Both the position numbers and the translations under genes were made by a program. A DNA stretch of 64,000 nt from Nansenia antarctica. Its lineage: Eukaryota > Chordata > Actinopteri > Argentiniformes > Microstomatidae. Shown piece after piece: positions 1 through 13,089 of the stretch. Position 1 is the stretch's first letter, and each line of letters opens with the position of its first letter. The DNA lies in NCBI GenBank assembly GCA_963989245.1, contig OZ022339.1, positions 91,687,142 to 91,751,141 on the forward strand. The letters are read 5' to 3'. The notes under the pieces are model-generated. The model worked only from the letters and a program-made list of their open reading frames with translations. It was not told the DNA's origin and searched no databases.

Positions 1-23
1 GACAACATGGTTTTGATGTTCAT

Positions 24-76
24 ATTCCCAGTTTAGGGAGACAGTTGTTCTTATTCCCAGTTTAGGGAGACAGCTG
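24..76. repeat. Two-copy 29-bp tandem repeat
   Basis: The unit starting attcccagtttagggagac occurs at 24 and again at 53, a 29-bp period. Confidence 0.8.
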
Positions 77-331
77 TTTACAGATAGGAAGGATGGCAGA
101 GGAGGAGGGGAGAGAAGAGGAGAGTTAAAGAGAGGAGGGGAGAGGATTAGAATGTGTGCCTCATGCTATATGTAGCCTACTGTATAAGTAGCCTATAACG
201 GGTCATCCTCTGACAAAATGACGCTTTACATAGCCTAGATTATTCGCCCACAAACCAGCTAATGGAAACATTTTCTTTCTTCTTATTTTTGGGGAACTTA
301 AAATTTGCTTGACATTTTATGGAAACACGGC

Positions 332-396
<65 letters not shown>
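332..396. repeat. (GT)n microsatellite
   Basis: About 30 consecutive GT units with one late interruption. It creates spurious Cys-Val and Thr-His frames on both strands. Confidence 0.97.
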
Positions 397-3361
397 AAGG
401 AGCTGGTATTCTGGAGCAGCTTGTGTTTGCAGGAATAAATGAAAAAGAGAAATTGGTAATACATTTGGCATGTATTGACTTTGACAAGACGTTTTGGGTA
501 TAGCATTTATGGAGAACGAGCCTGGTCAAGTAGAAACATGACACCATGGTAAAGAAGAGAACAGTAATACACCCTTTTTATTTAGGATTGACATCAGTTT
601 GCATGTTCTTGAATGACATTAATTAATGTAAACATTCCTTTATAGCGAACAGACTGATCTCAACACCATACACTTTGAATAGAAAACATCTTCACAAGAT
701 GATGCTACTATGAGGCTACTATGATGCTAGTTTTATGCTATTTATGAGGCTACAGTACTATGATGAGGCTACTGTGATGTTATTATGAAGCTATTATAAG
801 GCAACTATGATGGTTGGCAGTGTAGAGTATGATTTACTTTGGAGCGTATGTTTCAAGAGCTGACCTCCCAGCGGTGTAGCAGCAGGCCCATAATGAGGTG
901 TCTAGAGGTCAAGAGGTGAATGTGGATGAATGCAGGCGTGACCTCCTGACCTCTCTGAGTGGCTGGGTAAAGACTAGTGAGATGCAATAACTACTTCTGT
1001 TGGCTATGCATCACTGGACCCCAGGGGTCTAGCCAGTCTGCCTTTGCTTTCCTCTTCGTTAACCAGCAGGGACAGAGTCAAAGGGTCAAAGTTGGCCAAA
1101 TAAGGCGATACATGGGGTCATTTATGAGGATAAAAAAAGAATGCAGATGTATTAAATCGAACAAGGCTATTACACTTTGAGATTTGAGTGAGGTTATGGC
1201 TACGCGATGCCGAAACGCAATTTCTGAGCCAATCTGATCTCTAGCCAAACAAGCGTTTTATCAAGTTTTTCTACGTTTTATATTTGTATTTATATATATT
1301 TAGATATGTTGTTAAAGTTTGCTATTCTGTTGTTCAAAGAATAAAACTGGAACATGTATCACATGTTTGTCATTGTGTGAAAATAACAAGGATACAATCA
1401 ATAATTCTGCAGCGCAATGCGCATATACATCAATCAATCAAACTTTATAGCACCAGTCATGCATTGAATGTTTGGTCACCGGCTGGTTTCAAGCGTTCTG
1501 AGACATTCGCAAGAAACTCAATGGGACAACAGCGACTGAACGAACGCCCATGCCATGCTTTCCATGCGTGCCATTTCCATCCGTGCCTAATGTCTAGCTA
1601 GACCTTTGAGCACACTTGTTACTGCTTTCAGAATTTTATTTATATAGCACATGTCATGCACTGAATGTAACTTCATGTGCTGAACAATAGTAAATAAATC
1701 ACAATCCAATACATTCTCCACCATTCCCCTTATTAGTGACTGATCACATTAGTCACGCTACTAGCATCCAAAAACAAAAGAAGCTAAAATAGCCTTATCT
1801 TATCATGTACAAGTGTGAACATTGAGATAGTAGATAGCCATAACTTACACCATACAGTACATACATACATTTACATTTTTTATATTAAGTAGATGGTTTT
1901 ATCCAGTGACTCTACCTCATTGTTTTCCACAATCGCTCCTGTATCAACCTCATGACACCAAATACGACCAAAAGCTTGTGCAATAAAAACTGATTTTTGC
2001 ACAGTTTTGAGTGTGCGGATGCTGCTTCTTTTCACTACATTTGATACTCTTCAGCTCCAGCACCTCAACTAAATCTGATTAGGGATGAGCGGTGGTATTT
2101 TCACTATTATGAAACTGGAGGGGAAAAAAACATGCACACAAAAAAACTAAGTCAAGGCATTGGTTTGTGAAGCTCACGGCCTTTTTCCTCTCTTTTTCTC
2201 CTCCCAACAAACTGCCAAATGACAATATTCAGCCATTCCGTATAATCACAGCAACCCCTGTGAGCCGTCGCCGGGTCTGACAGGCTGACGTTACAGCCGG
2301 CGCGAAGTTCACGGACAATCAAATACGACAGATTTGTTTATCACTATGAAGTTTCAAACAGCACTATGAAGCTCATAAGTATAATAACACAATGGGAGGG
2401 GGAGGGAGAGGGGACTTGTTGTATTATTCCTTCTCGCGAAATACAGTAGCCTTGAACATTAGGCAGGAATGATTTACGCTGTGGGCAGACAGGCAAAACA
2501 TCTGACATCTGCAGGTCATGTAGGCGACTTCTCTGTGGCAAATGCATTACATATGTTGCATATGAGGATTTTCAAACGGGGACGCTCTGAGCGCACTTGC
2601 CATCAGCTTGGAGCAGCGGAGGCGGGCTGCTGTACCGGAGGCGCCCTCTAGTGGCCGTAGTCTCTCAGTAACAGAGGCCCATTGTAAAGACTACAGGGGC
2701 GCTAAAAGTAGGCGAAACAGCCTCCGCGCTTCTAGTGTCAACTATTATGTTGAACTGTGAGATGGTTTGATGCTGACTGTCAACAGCCAATGTTAAAACT
2801 TTCATTTTCAGCCCATGTTGAGTCTTGTACCGTAGCAATGTTAGACGATGAGCATCAAATTACAGCCTTCCAGCATTTGCATTATGACATTTAAAACATT
2901 CAAAAACAATACTCTTGTAACCGTTGTACAACATCAGTTTAGTTCGTTTTTGACTGTTGCACAACTGTGACCCGTGGGGTGCTGTCATTATGCGTACATA
3001 CATTTTTGAACACAAGAGGACAGTATAACTAAAATGTTAGTCCTGACACACTGTTGCCGTGGAGACGTCTATGGTGGAATCATTTTGTGCTGGAAAAGGT
3101 CACACTTCGGAAACATTTGAAGTTTTGTAAACTAAGTTTTCCCTTGGTACTTCCTGTGCTTCTAGACACGGTATCCTGGCTTTCTTTTCCAAAGAGATCT
3201 CACTATATCCTCCTATACAGGAGCCCTCACTCCATGTCTGGTCTGGTGGTATGTGCCACACTAGAAGTTTTGAAATGGAAAGTATTTCTAAGTCACCACA
3301 GGCCTGCTGTTGGACTTTGTTGCGGTAATACGAACCAGCTGAGAAAACAGGCCTCTCTCTG

Positions 3362-3364
<3 letters not shown>

Positions 3365-3413
<49 letters not shown>
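3365..3413. repeat. (GA)n microsatellite
   Basis: Uninterrupted GA repeat of about 24 units. Confidence 0.97.
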
Positions 3414-3416
<3 letters not shown>

Positions 3417-3754
3417 CTACTTTAGTGGTTCACTGATGTTGTGTGATCTACAGGATGATTTCATAATCAGGAAACAAAAGAGAAAACACGATATTGGATT
3501 GGTAAATGGTCCTGTTTGTTCAAAGTCTTAGTGATGTGTGTGTGTGGTTTAGTATGGTGGCGTAGTGGTGGGCGGTTTGGAGTAGAAAGGGGTGATTGTG
3601 TTTTTGAGTGAGTTTTTGAGGTTTGATCCTAAGTGTTGCAGGTTTAAATATTTGGTCAATGGTTTCATTTGGATTTGGGTGGGAGGTTTTTTGAGGTTTT
3701 TAGAAGGTCTGAGAGATGTGCTTTTGTTTTTCGCAGTCTGATGTGTGATGTGAA

Positions 3755-3820
3755 TGAATGAATGGTCTTTATTGTCATTAATACAGTACAGGTACCATAC
3801 AACGAAATTTAGTGTTGTGA
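3755..3820 (-). repeat. LINE/SINE 3' tail relic
   Basis: Contains the phrase gtctttattgtcatt followed by acaacgaaattt, a common 3'-end signature of teleost CR1/L2-type retroposons read on the minus strand. Only the short tail remains. Confidence 0.45.
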
Positions 3821-4738
3821 TGTGATGTGTTGTGGCTTTAATCGCTGCATCTATCAGAGTAGCTTGGCATGGGTGCTCAGGGGTGGCATCTTAGGACTGA
3901 GTTTATTCAGTTGACCTGTGGTCTCGCTCTCTCTCTCTCTGTGTGATATCCTCATGGAAGAGTGAGCAGGGGGTTTTTCTTTCGTTTTGACACAGAAAAT
4001 AAATCCTTTCTTCATCATCCTCTATAATGGAAACATGGTGCTGTGGGTTGGGTTTTCCCCAAACTCTCCCTCTCCGTCCCCCAGACAGACAGACAGACAG
4101 ACATAATTTGGAGGTCTAGGCACTGCTCCATGTGTCATGGAGCCGTAGTATGATTTAGTTACAGCAACAGAGTGTGTGTGGGCCGGAGGCACAGGTTAGC
4201 GTCAGCGCCTTGGCCCAAGACTCAGGAAGTACAACCACTGTTGTGCTGCAATTAAATACACAAGGATGTGGGAACAAAAGTTAATGTCAAGTCAAGTCAG
4301 ACGACTATGTTACTCTGCCCACAATGGTGATATTATAGACAAGGTGGATGTTGAATGAATGAATGAATTAAACAGAGAATATAGCAGTAAATCAATTGAT
4401 GACTTTCAATTGGAGTTTACGAGAGGGTAAATAGATTCCACAGTCGTGAAGTGTCATGACCGTAGGCTGCCTGGTGGTTGAGGAAGCAGGCTGAGGGCCT
4501 GATTACAGCCTGGCTTCACTTTGATACATGGAGCTGAGAGAGCAGAGCAGCACTAGGTAGCAAAAAGGGCTCCCCCCCACCCTCTCCGGGGCCTCGTGGT
4601 TGGTTCGCTCCTGCCATTCCTGCCTCCCGGCCCACATCAAAGGGGGACGATGGCCCGGGGCTGCTGAACGAGTCCAGGTGAGGAGAGAGAACACACCTGA
4701 ACAGGTGTGCCAGGTATGATCTAGCCCGATCTGTAGTT

Positions 4739-4770
<32 letters not shown>
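4739..4770. repeat. (GT)n microsatellite
   Basis: About 16 uninterrupted GT units. Confidence 0.95.
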
Positions 4771-4939
4771 TGTGTCTGTGATTTGACTTCATGTAACATT
4801 AAGAAAAAAAAGGATTGAAGAGGCTTTGGCCCCGGAGCAACACATCAAGCCAGATCCAGTGCCCTGCAAAACTATTGGAAAGAGGAAGCATTTGATCTCT
4901 ATACGGTTAAAGGAGAGATTCTCTACTTTAATTCAATGT

Positions 4940-5048
4940 TCAATGCTTGAGTAAGGCACTGAGCCCTAAATGACTCCAGGGAGACTGTCCCTGTAATCTC
5001 TAATTGTAAGTTGCTTTGGATAAAAGTGTCTGCTAAATGGTTAATGTA
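4940..5048 (+). repeat. SINE 3' region
   Basis: The text ttgtaagttgctttggataa followed by aagtgtctgctaaatg matches the conserved 3' domain of widespread teleost tRNA-derived SINEs (recognised from memory). The tRNA-like head is not visible next to it, so this is a truncated copy. Confidence 0.6.
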
Positions 5049-5250
5049 AGAGTCTCTAGGCACAGAGGGAGGTCGACACAGAGAAACGGTTCAATAAAGG
5101 CGTTTTACTTTGCGCACCAAGTTCAGCCACGCCCCTGGCGTGCTGAAGAGAGTCTTTTCTCCCTACTGCTAATGACGTTAACACGTCCTGGACAGCGCAC
5201 GGCTGGTTTCGCCCCCCTTTCGGGTTCTGCCCGCTCCACTCCTCCTGCTG

Positions 5251-5496
<246 letters not shown>

Positions 5497-5799
5497 AGCG
5501 GTTTTCACCGCCTCCTTCGCTCTCCCGAGGGAACAAACACACACAGGTTAAATAGACCAGTGGGATAACGAGTCTGATCACTGACACCTGTCCGCAATCA
5601 GCTCATCATCCCCCCCCAACGACAGTCTGGCTCCCTCTGCAGGCCAGAACACGCCATGTTCTCCACAGTTAAAATGTAAAAACATAGTCCCCCTATATCA
5701 GTTGGCTTGACAGGTGTTTCTGGTTAGTCAGGTGTGTTCCGTCACATCCTTTGTGTAGGCATAAGAGAGCTGTCAATGTCTAATATTGATTCTAGGTAT

Positions 5800-6710
5800 C
5801 CAGCATAGCACCGCATCTGTGAAACATGGTGGAAGGGGTGCTATGGTTTAGGCATGTACTGCTGGGGCGGCAGGTAGCCTAGGGACCTTAGAGAGGCCAG
5901 CCAGCAATCAGTATCAATCCCCACCCCAGGAGGGAGCTGGATGAGTGCTGGTGACTTTGGAGGCAGGGTTGCTGGCATCATGTCTGCCATTGCTGATATG
6001 TCCTTTCACACTTAACCCCAAATTCCTCCAGGGCCAAACTACAGCTGACCCTGTGCGCCTGTTGTGTTGCAATAAATAACACATTCCGAACAATTATAAT
6101 TGATTGATTGAGCTGCCACAAGAACTGGCTAACTTGTCTTAATTGATGATGTCGACAGCAGCAGCAGAATGTATTCTGAAGTGTACAGAAGCATCGTGTC
6201 TGTTTGAGTACAAGCAAATGCCTCCAAATTCATTGGCGCTTCATCATCCAGTAAGACAAAGACGCCAAATATACTGGCCCAATGTTCTTGACTGGCCTTC
6301 AGATTTCCATTCAATTCAACACGCAATTCATTTCCTGATGATAATAAGAACAACAAAACAAACAATCTGGAGATGGCTGCAGTACAGGGCTGGCAGAGCA
6401 TCACCAGGCAAGATACCCAGCATCGGGTGGGGTCAATGGGTCACAGTTATTTTATGCAAAGGATTGTCAACCAAAACATGAATAGTTTATTTGGACATCA
6501 TATGATTTTTTTTCTAATACTTTTGCAGCCCTGAAATAGGGGAGTATGTTTTAAAAAATGTACTTAAAATACTTCTATATTTCTGTACTTCTAAATGGTG
6601 AACCCAATCTGAAAATGAAAAAATTACATTTAATTAAAGTTGAGAATCACTGTTTTGACCCAATAGTAATTGTTTGATTTCAAATCCAATACTTGGAATA
6701 GCACTGTATA
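5800..6710 (+). mobile_element. Degraded Tc1-like transposon relic
   Basis: Scattered homology to Tc1-family transposases. Around 5822-5866 the text encodes a 'KHGGRGAMV' type block. Around 6380-6480 it encodes a WQSITRQDTQHRV-like C-terminal block. The following 'ctgaaatagggg' motif is typical of the end region of this Tc1 group. The frames are broken, and a SINE head (5866-5960) interrupts the relic. No terminal repeats could be defined. Confidence 0.55.
5866..5960 (+). repeat. tRNA-derived SINE head relic
   Basis: Begins ggggcggcaggtagcctagg and continues with a gccagccagcaa block. This resembles the A-box-containing head of a teleost tRNA-derived SINE. The B-box part is degraded. It lies inside the Tc1-like relic, so it inserted later. 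Confidence 0.5.
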
Positions 6711-6967
6711 TACTTTACTGGAACTGTTTGTTCCTGGCCTTTATTTGATCTCTACCTTCAGATAAAATACATTTATCTACAGGATTTAAACTGAAACCAC
6801 AGTAAAGCATTGAGTACTATAAAAGTAACTGTGTTCATGGGACAGTGAAGTGGGTCAGATTTCTTTATGCTTGGTGATTGAATATCAATACTTTCCTTTA
6901 CCAGCTACCAGTGGTTTAGGTTTTGTCCAGGAGTGCTCTCCTTCCTTGGTCCTTAGCCTATGGCTGT

Positions 6968-6968
<1 letters not shown>

Positions 6969-6999
<31 letters not shown>
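6969..6999. repeat. (CAGA)n microsatellite
   Basis: Seven to eight consecutive CAGA units. A similar short tract lies at 4082-4103. Confidence 0.95.
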
Positions 7000-7396
7000 T
7001 TGGCAGCTATTTGAACAGCATGCAGGGTTCTCCTCTGGATGTATTCGTGTCAACATACATGTGCCAAAAATACAGCAAAAGTCCCAAATTCACGAGGAAC
7101 ATCATAATGCTTTCACTTTCGCTTTAGTTTTTAACAACAATGTCGTTGGCGACCAAAGATAGTTACTAACCCATTACTAAATATGTAGTTTAATATGCTT
7201 TGAATTGTTTACATAGTGGCATAGTCAGCAGGTTCACAGCGTGGTGCAGCACTACTCTTGCATGCTTTGGGGAGAACCCTGATATGTTCTGCTGCAGCAC
7301 CAGCCCAGAATGAATCATTTACATGTGTGCTGAGGGACATCATTACCCACAGTACTGACTCAGAAAGGAGAGAGAGGGGAGGGCATGCCTGCACAA

Positions 7397-7398
<2 letters not shown>

Positions 7399-7438
<40 letters not shown>

Positions 7439-7442
7439 ACAC
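7399..7442. repeat. (CA)n microsatellite
   Basis: About 20 CA units with one late interruption. Confidence 0.95.
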
Positions 7443-7550
7443 CGTCTCTCCTTGCAGCAGGAAAGATCAGGGCGGTGACTGTGCTATCATCCATCCTACT
7501 ACTTCTTCCACATCTGGTAGTAGAGGGCCGTGCTTAGCCTCCTGGCTGTA

Positions 7551-7830
7551 TGAACACACCCTGAGCCCCCCACCCCAGCCCTCTCTCCACACCCTCACCT
7601 ACAGTATGAACACACCCTGAGCCCCCCACCCCAGCCCTCTCTCCAGACCCTCACCTATTGTATGAACACACCCTGAGCCCCCCACCCCAGCCGTCTCTCC
7701 AGACCCTCACCTACTGTATCAACACACCCTGAGCCCCCCACCCCAGCCCTCTCTCCAGACCCTCACCTACTGTATCAACACACCCTGAGCCCCCCACCCC
7801 AGCCCTCTCTCCAGTCCTTCACCTTCTGCA
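7551..7830. repeat. 56-bp tandem repeat, five copies
   Basis: The phrase tgaacacaccctgagcc (or tcaacacaccctgagcc) recurs at 7551, 7607, 7663, 7719 and 7775, an exact 56-bp period. Each unit contains a ccccccaccccagcc block and a ctctctccagaccctcacc block. Copies differ at only a few positions, so the array is young or homogenised. There are no unique spacers, so it is not a CRISPR-like array. Confidence 0.95.
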
Positions 7831-8199
7831 GGGCGCCAGGGTCACCGTCAATGGAGGGAGTGCCAGCTTAGTGAGGATTAGAGAGGGAGACGGGTATTGA
7901 CCAGCACCAGGGCTCCTCTCTTTGTGTTTCGCTAATCAGGCCTCAGGAAGGGGCTTTCTCCACCAGCCGGCTGGAAGAGCAGCCTTGTTTTTGAGACGGG
8001 AGGAGTTCCTCTCTGACGATCACTTATTGTCTCTATTTAGGTGTGAGGTACAGTGCAATCCTGTTTCTCTTTTACTGCTAAGTGTATTTGGGTCATTAGG
8101 CAAGAAAACCTACAGTTGAAGGCTATTAATGAATGGATTACCATCACAAAGGAACAATGGGGATATTTCAGAGTAGGAGTAACATACAAATTAAACTCA

Positions 8200-8317
8200 A
8201 TCAATCTCTCTCTCTCTCTCTCTCACTCTCTCATACACACTCACACATACAGTACAACATGTAAAAAGATTACTATCTTCATTAGTTTATCTGCTCTCAC
8301 AAACAACACACGCTGTC

Positions 8318-8361
<44 letters not shown>
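8200..8361. repeat. (CT)n and (CA)n microsatellite cluster
   Basis: A short CT run at 8200-8226 and a CA run at about 8320-8361. Confidence 0.95.
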
Positions 8362-8362
<1 letters not shown>

Positions 8363-8813
8363 GCCCATAGTAGTAAGGGTTAAACGCTCAGTGTTGTTTC
8401 AGTAGTGCAGATTAACACGTACTCTCTCTCTCTCTCTGCGGGCTTCTCCAGTGGACCATAAAGAGATTAGAGGTGGCCCAAGTCAGAGCCATCTGGGGGG
8501 TTGAGCTCCAGGTCAGTGTATGGCTGAGGGCAGTTGTTGTGCTGGGATGGTGTGTGTGTGTGTGGGGGGGGGCGGGGGGGGCACAGAGCAAACCCCCAGG
8601 GGCTCCACAGAGGATCAGATCAGTGGAGGAGGTAGAAGGGGAAACAGATACCTAACCTCACACACATTAGCATGGTTCTAGGCTGCTGTATGCCAATGAG
8701 GTCTGGAGGTATAGTATGCCCAGGAGAACAGCTTTCTGTTTTTTATTATTATTATTTTCATTATCTACTGTATTTTCTGATTCAGCTGCATTTGACGAGA
8801 GTTTGTATGCGTG

Positions 8814-8894
8814 TATAGTGTATAGTGTATGTGTATAGTGTATAGTGTATAGTGTATAGTGTATGTGAATAGTGTATAGTGTATAGTGTATGCA
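8814..8894. repeat. Short minisatellite of GTGTATA units
   Basis: About ten tandem tatagtg or gtgtata heptamers with occasional variants. Confidence 0.9.
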
Positions 8895-9129
8895 TGCTGA
8901 GTGACTGACTATGATGTTTACATATTGGACGATCCTCTCTGCACACAGTTGATGTGAGTGGTTAATGCTGCTCTGCTGCTCTGCTGCTCTTCTGCTCGCC
9001 TGTGTCGGCTGGTGTAAATGGTTGTTTTGTTCTGCAGGTCTGTTGTGACTATTGTTGCGTTCTGCGAGCATGTGTCTGTAATAATTGTTTTTAACATTTG
9101 TGGCAGTGTTTTCCCACTCTGCAGGCAGA

Positions 9130-9130
<1 letters not shown>

Positions 9131-9177
<47 letters not shown>

Positions 9178-9223
9178 GGGGTTTGGCCAGAACTCCTGTC
9201 TGCGCGTGCATGTGTACATGCAC

Positions 9224-9265
<42 letters not shown>

Positions 9266-9293
9266 GGGGTTTGGCCAGAACTCCTGTCTGAGC
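9131..9293. repeat. Duplicated (GT)n plus unique block
   Basis: A GT run followed by taaggggtttggccagaact (9174 onward) is repeated after a second GT run (9263 onward). This looks like a tandem duplication of about 89 bp. Confidence 0.9.
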
Positions 9294-9344
9294 CAGCATT
9301 GAGTAATTACAGGGCTATGGCAGTCTGAGGACACAGGCTTTCAT

Positions 9345-9469
<125 letters not shown>

Positions 9470-10257
9470 GGGCCTTGGGGAGGTCGAGGAGGTGGATCCG
9501 GCTGGGTTTGGTGAACCTCCTGGTGCGCATGGGCTGACTGGTTGTTGTGGTGCAGATGATAGAGAGGGTCCATGACCGAGAGAAATAGTGTGTCCTGGGA
9601 GAGAGGGAGACAGAGAGAAAATTATTTGGAGTTTTAACACCTTTATTGTCCACTAGGGAATTTTGCAAACCCCTTAGAGAAGAGAGAGCAGGGGGGGGGG
9701 GGGGGGGATCACAGTCAGTAGCTTCTCTTTTCCTGTTGTTGTTCCCTCCTGTGATGTGTTCTTTAGCTGTTACCTCTGTAGGAGAAGTTAGCAGCTGAGT
9801 GTCCTGATCCCCTGTGGTGTGTGTGTTTCTCTAGCTGAGAAAGGGAATGGAGAGAGGTCAGCGGGGAGGTGATTGGCCTGCCTGGTGTTACTGTTTTCTT
9901 TGGCCTTTGGACAAAAGCCAATCCCTCCCACTATACCATTAGGTGTTAGGTGCTAAAACATGCTAGCCTTTCCTACACTGACATGACTTTCGGCGACAAA
10001 TGTCCTTGCAAGCCTCGCTCAATTATCGGAGGGGACGGGGGAGATGTTGTCCTTTGTGCTCCCCTGGCTTAATGAGGGGAGAGTAGCGTTGTTCATGGCA
10101 CCCCCGTAAACCAAAGGTTAGGAGCTTTGCTAGGTTCAGGTGCCAGAAGAAAAGAATTAGGAACTAAATGACAAAAGTAAGTACAAAAACGAGCAGCAAC
10201 AGCAAAACAAAAACAAAGCATCCGCAACCCCAAGATGGCAAATGGTCTGAGTAGGGA

Positions 10258-10346
10258 CTTAGTAGTAGGAACATTTTATTTATCCTTTATTTTAGCAGAG
10301 AGTCCCATTGAGAATACGGTCTCTTTTACAAGGGAGCCAGAGCAAC
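10258..10346 (-). repeat. LINE 3' tail
   Basis: Read on the minus strand, this stretch matches the tail of the LINE at 54251-54325: a cttgtaaaagag block, a tctcaatg block and a terminal taaaataaagg block. It is therefore a second, 5'-truncated copy of the same retroposon family. Confidence 0.65.
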
Positions 10347-10573
10347 CAACTCAAATGTTCTCTGCAGATTGTTCCAACAGTAGGGTAGTAGTAGGCACCA
10401 CAACTAAAAGCAGATGTACCTAATTCGGTGGAGACCGGACATGCATAGATAGGGTGGAGAGGTAGACAGAGGCACAATCAGAGAGGCCATTAGTTTAGTC
10501 AAAATGATCCTCTTCCATTGTGGGTTGCTGGGGCACTCCTGAGCTGTGCTGATGGGAGAGACATGGTAGGCTA

Positions 10574-10667
10574 GTGGTGTACAGTAGTGTATGTAGTAGT
10601 AGTGTATGTAGTAGTAGTGTATGTAGTAGTAGTGTTTGTAGTAGTAGTGTTTGTAGTAGTAGTGTAT

Positions 10668-10706
<39 letters not shown>

Positions 10707-10724
10707 TATGTAGTAGTAGTGTAT

Positions 10725-10757
<33 letters not shown>

Positions 10758-10894
10758 TAGTAGTAGTGTATGTAGTAGTAGTAGTGTATGTAGTAGTAGT
10801 GTATGTAGTAGTAGTGTATGTAGTAGTAGTAGTAGTAGTAGTAGTAGTGTATGTAGTAGTAGTAGTGTATGTAGTAGTAGTAGTAGTAGTGTAT

Positions 10895-10936
<42 letters not shown>

Positions 10937-10939
10937 TAT

Positions 10940-10981
<42 letters not shown>

Positions 10982-11098
10982 TATGTAGCAGTAGTAGTAG
11001 TAGTGTATGTAGTAGTAGTAGTGTATGTAGTAGTAGTAGTAGTGTATGTAGTAGTAGTGTATGTAGTAGTAGTGTATGTAGTAGTAGTAGTAGTGTAT

Positions 11099-11155
<57 letters not shown>

Positions 11156-11299
11156 TATGTAGCAGTAGTAGTAGTAGTAGTGTATGTAGTAGTAGTAGTA
11201 GTGTATGTAGTAGTAGTAGTAGTGTATGTAGTAGTAGTAGTGTATGTAGTAGTAGTGTATGTAGTAGTAGTGTATGTAGTAGTAGTAGTAGTAGTGTAT

Positions 11300-11335
<36 letters not shown>

Positions 11336-11659
11336 TATGTAGCAGTAGTAGTAGTAGTAGTAGTGTATGTAGTAGTAGTAGTAGTAGTAGTAGTGTATGT
11401 AGTAGTAGTGTATGTAGTAGTAGTAGTAGTAGTGTATGTAGTAGTAGTGTATGTAGTAGTAGTGTATGTAGTAGTAGTAGTAGTGTATGTAGTAGTAGTG
11501 TATGTAGTAGTAGTAGTAGTAGTGTATGTAGTAGTAGTAGTAGTAGTGTATGTAGTAGTAGTAGTAGTGTATGTAGTAGTAGTAGTGTATGTAGTAGTAG
11601 TAGTAGTAGTAGTAGTAGTGTATGTAGTAGTAGCAGTAGTAGTAGTAGTAGTAGTGTAT

Positions 11660-11692
<33 letters not shown>

Positions 11693-11751
11693 TATGTAGT
11701 AGTAGTAGTGTATGTAGTAGTAGTAGTGTATGTAGTAGTAGTAGTAGTAGT
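10574..11751. repeat. 1.2-kb (TAG)n array with regular TGTATG interruptions
   Basis: Long runs of TAG are broken about 50 times by TGTATG, giving a compound tri/hexanucleotide minisatellite. Two frames per strand are stop-free, so it yields false proteins of 420-470 codons (Tyr-rich, Thr-rich, Val-rich). These are not genes. A few CAG variants mark higher-order copies. Confidence 0.98.
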
Positions 11752-11815
11752 GTCTGCCTTCAACACAAAGCTTCATCTCATCCCACCAGTACACATGCAC
11801 ACAAACACGCAGGCA

Positions 11816-11905
11816 CACACACACATGCACACACACACATGCACATGCACACACACACATACACACACACTCACTCACACTCACACTCACACTCACACTC
11901 ATACT

Positions 11906-11973
<68 letters not shown>
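11816..11973. repeat. (CA)n compound microsatellite
   Basis: CA runs with CATG and CTCA interruptions, ending in a pure CA run. It directly follows the TAG array, so about 1.4 kb is continuous low-complexity DNA. Confidence 0.96.
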
Positions 11974-11975
<2 letters not shown>

Positions 11976-12390
11976 GGGGACACAAATGATTACCCAGTGT
12001 TTGAATAGAAGCTATTTGCAGGCAGTTTTTGTAAATCCATTGGGCTAGAAGACAGCCGCTGCCAGGTAAGGGTCATGTACACATGCTGCTCTTTGATGTG
12101 CTCCAGTAATATTCAGCACCAGTGTATCCAGCTGCTCTCTGCGTTGTAGATGGAGGGAGGGACGGGGCAGCAGATGATGTGTTTTCAGGTCAGCTGGGGT
12201 CAGCGGGGGTCAGCAGGGTGTCTCCGGTGGTGAGTTCATTTCGAGGTGTTTGTGTTTGTGTGGAAGAGAGGGGGGGTCACATTGCAGTGGATGATACAGG
12301 ATGCGTTGCTCATTCTGTCCTGGCCACAGTCATGTGTTCTTGGGTACGATAGCAAAGTGTGCTATTGGGTCCACATAACTCTAACCCTAA

Positions 12391-12908
12391 CGCTGCGTGC
12401 ACACAGGGCCATTGTCATCGTCGTTCTGGCGCAACCTGTTGGGATGGACTTGACGTACTTCAACGTGCGATGCAGACGCAACAACTCTACTCGTGTTGCT
12501 AGCGAAGTTTCCCACAGAAGTGGGGAAAAAAACGTCAGATCAGATATATAAACGGGTTATTTTGATAAACTGGACACATTTTGTGAATATATATGGTTAC
12601 TTTCTCGCCTGAAAACATATACAAACTTCATAAAATGACATATTAACACTTGTAGAGCCAAATTACAGATTTTAGCCAATGGCGGCCAAAATTGAGGATT
12701 TAAAATCTGAGGCGAGAGCTCCGGACAAGAAACTACTTCCGGTTTACTTCCGGATCCAACGCAACGCAAAAAGCTGACATTTTTTGACTGATTGCCGCAC
12801 CCTGACGGTCAAGAAACGCAATGCAGAGCAAGGCAACTGATCAACGCAACGGCCCCATTGAGATGAATGACTTCCGGTGCAACGCAATGGCCCTGTGTGC
12901 ACGCAGCG
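12391..12908. mobile_element. 518-bp terminal-inverted-repeat element with 9-bp flanking duplication
   Basis: The left end cgctgcgtgcacacagggcc plus attg is the perfect reverse complement of the right end, giving 24-bp arms. The 9-mer taaccctaa flanks both sides (12382-12390 and 12909-12917) and looks like a target duplication. The interior is rich in acgcaacg words and has no coding frame, so the element is non-autonomous. A 9-bp duplication fits MULE or Merlin superfamilies, but I cannot assign it. The flank is telomere-like (CCCTAA), so the duplication could be partly pre-existing repeat. Confidence 0.8.
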
Positions 12909-13089
12909 TAACCCTAACCCTACCCCTACCCCTTTTTCTGATTGACTTTCATTGACTACTCTCTTTGGTTCTCGTGTTGACAGACATCAATAGCAAACTC
13001 CAAAAACAAATGCAAAGTCTAGAATCAAGACTTAACACTGACAGCTCTGGTATGCCTGCACCAATGATGTGACAGAACACACCTGACTT

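Noticed and set aside
7551..7830. CRISPR-like array
   Set aside because: Repeats are back to back with no unique spacers, and the genome is a vertebrate.
10495..11989. Three frames of 420-470 codons on both strands
   Set aside because: They are translations of the TAG/TGTATG array plus CA repeats; all low complexity.
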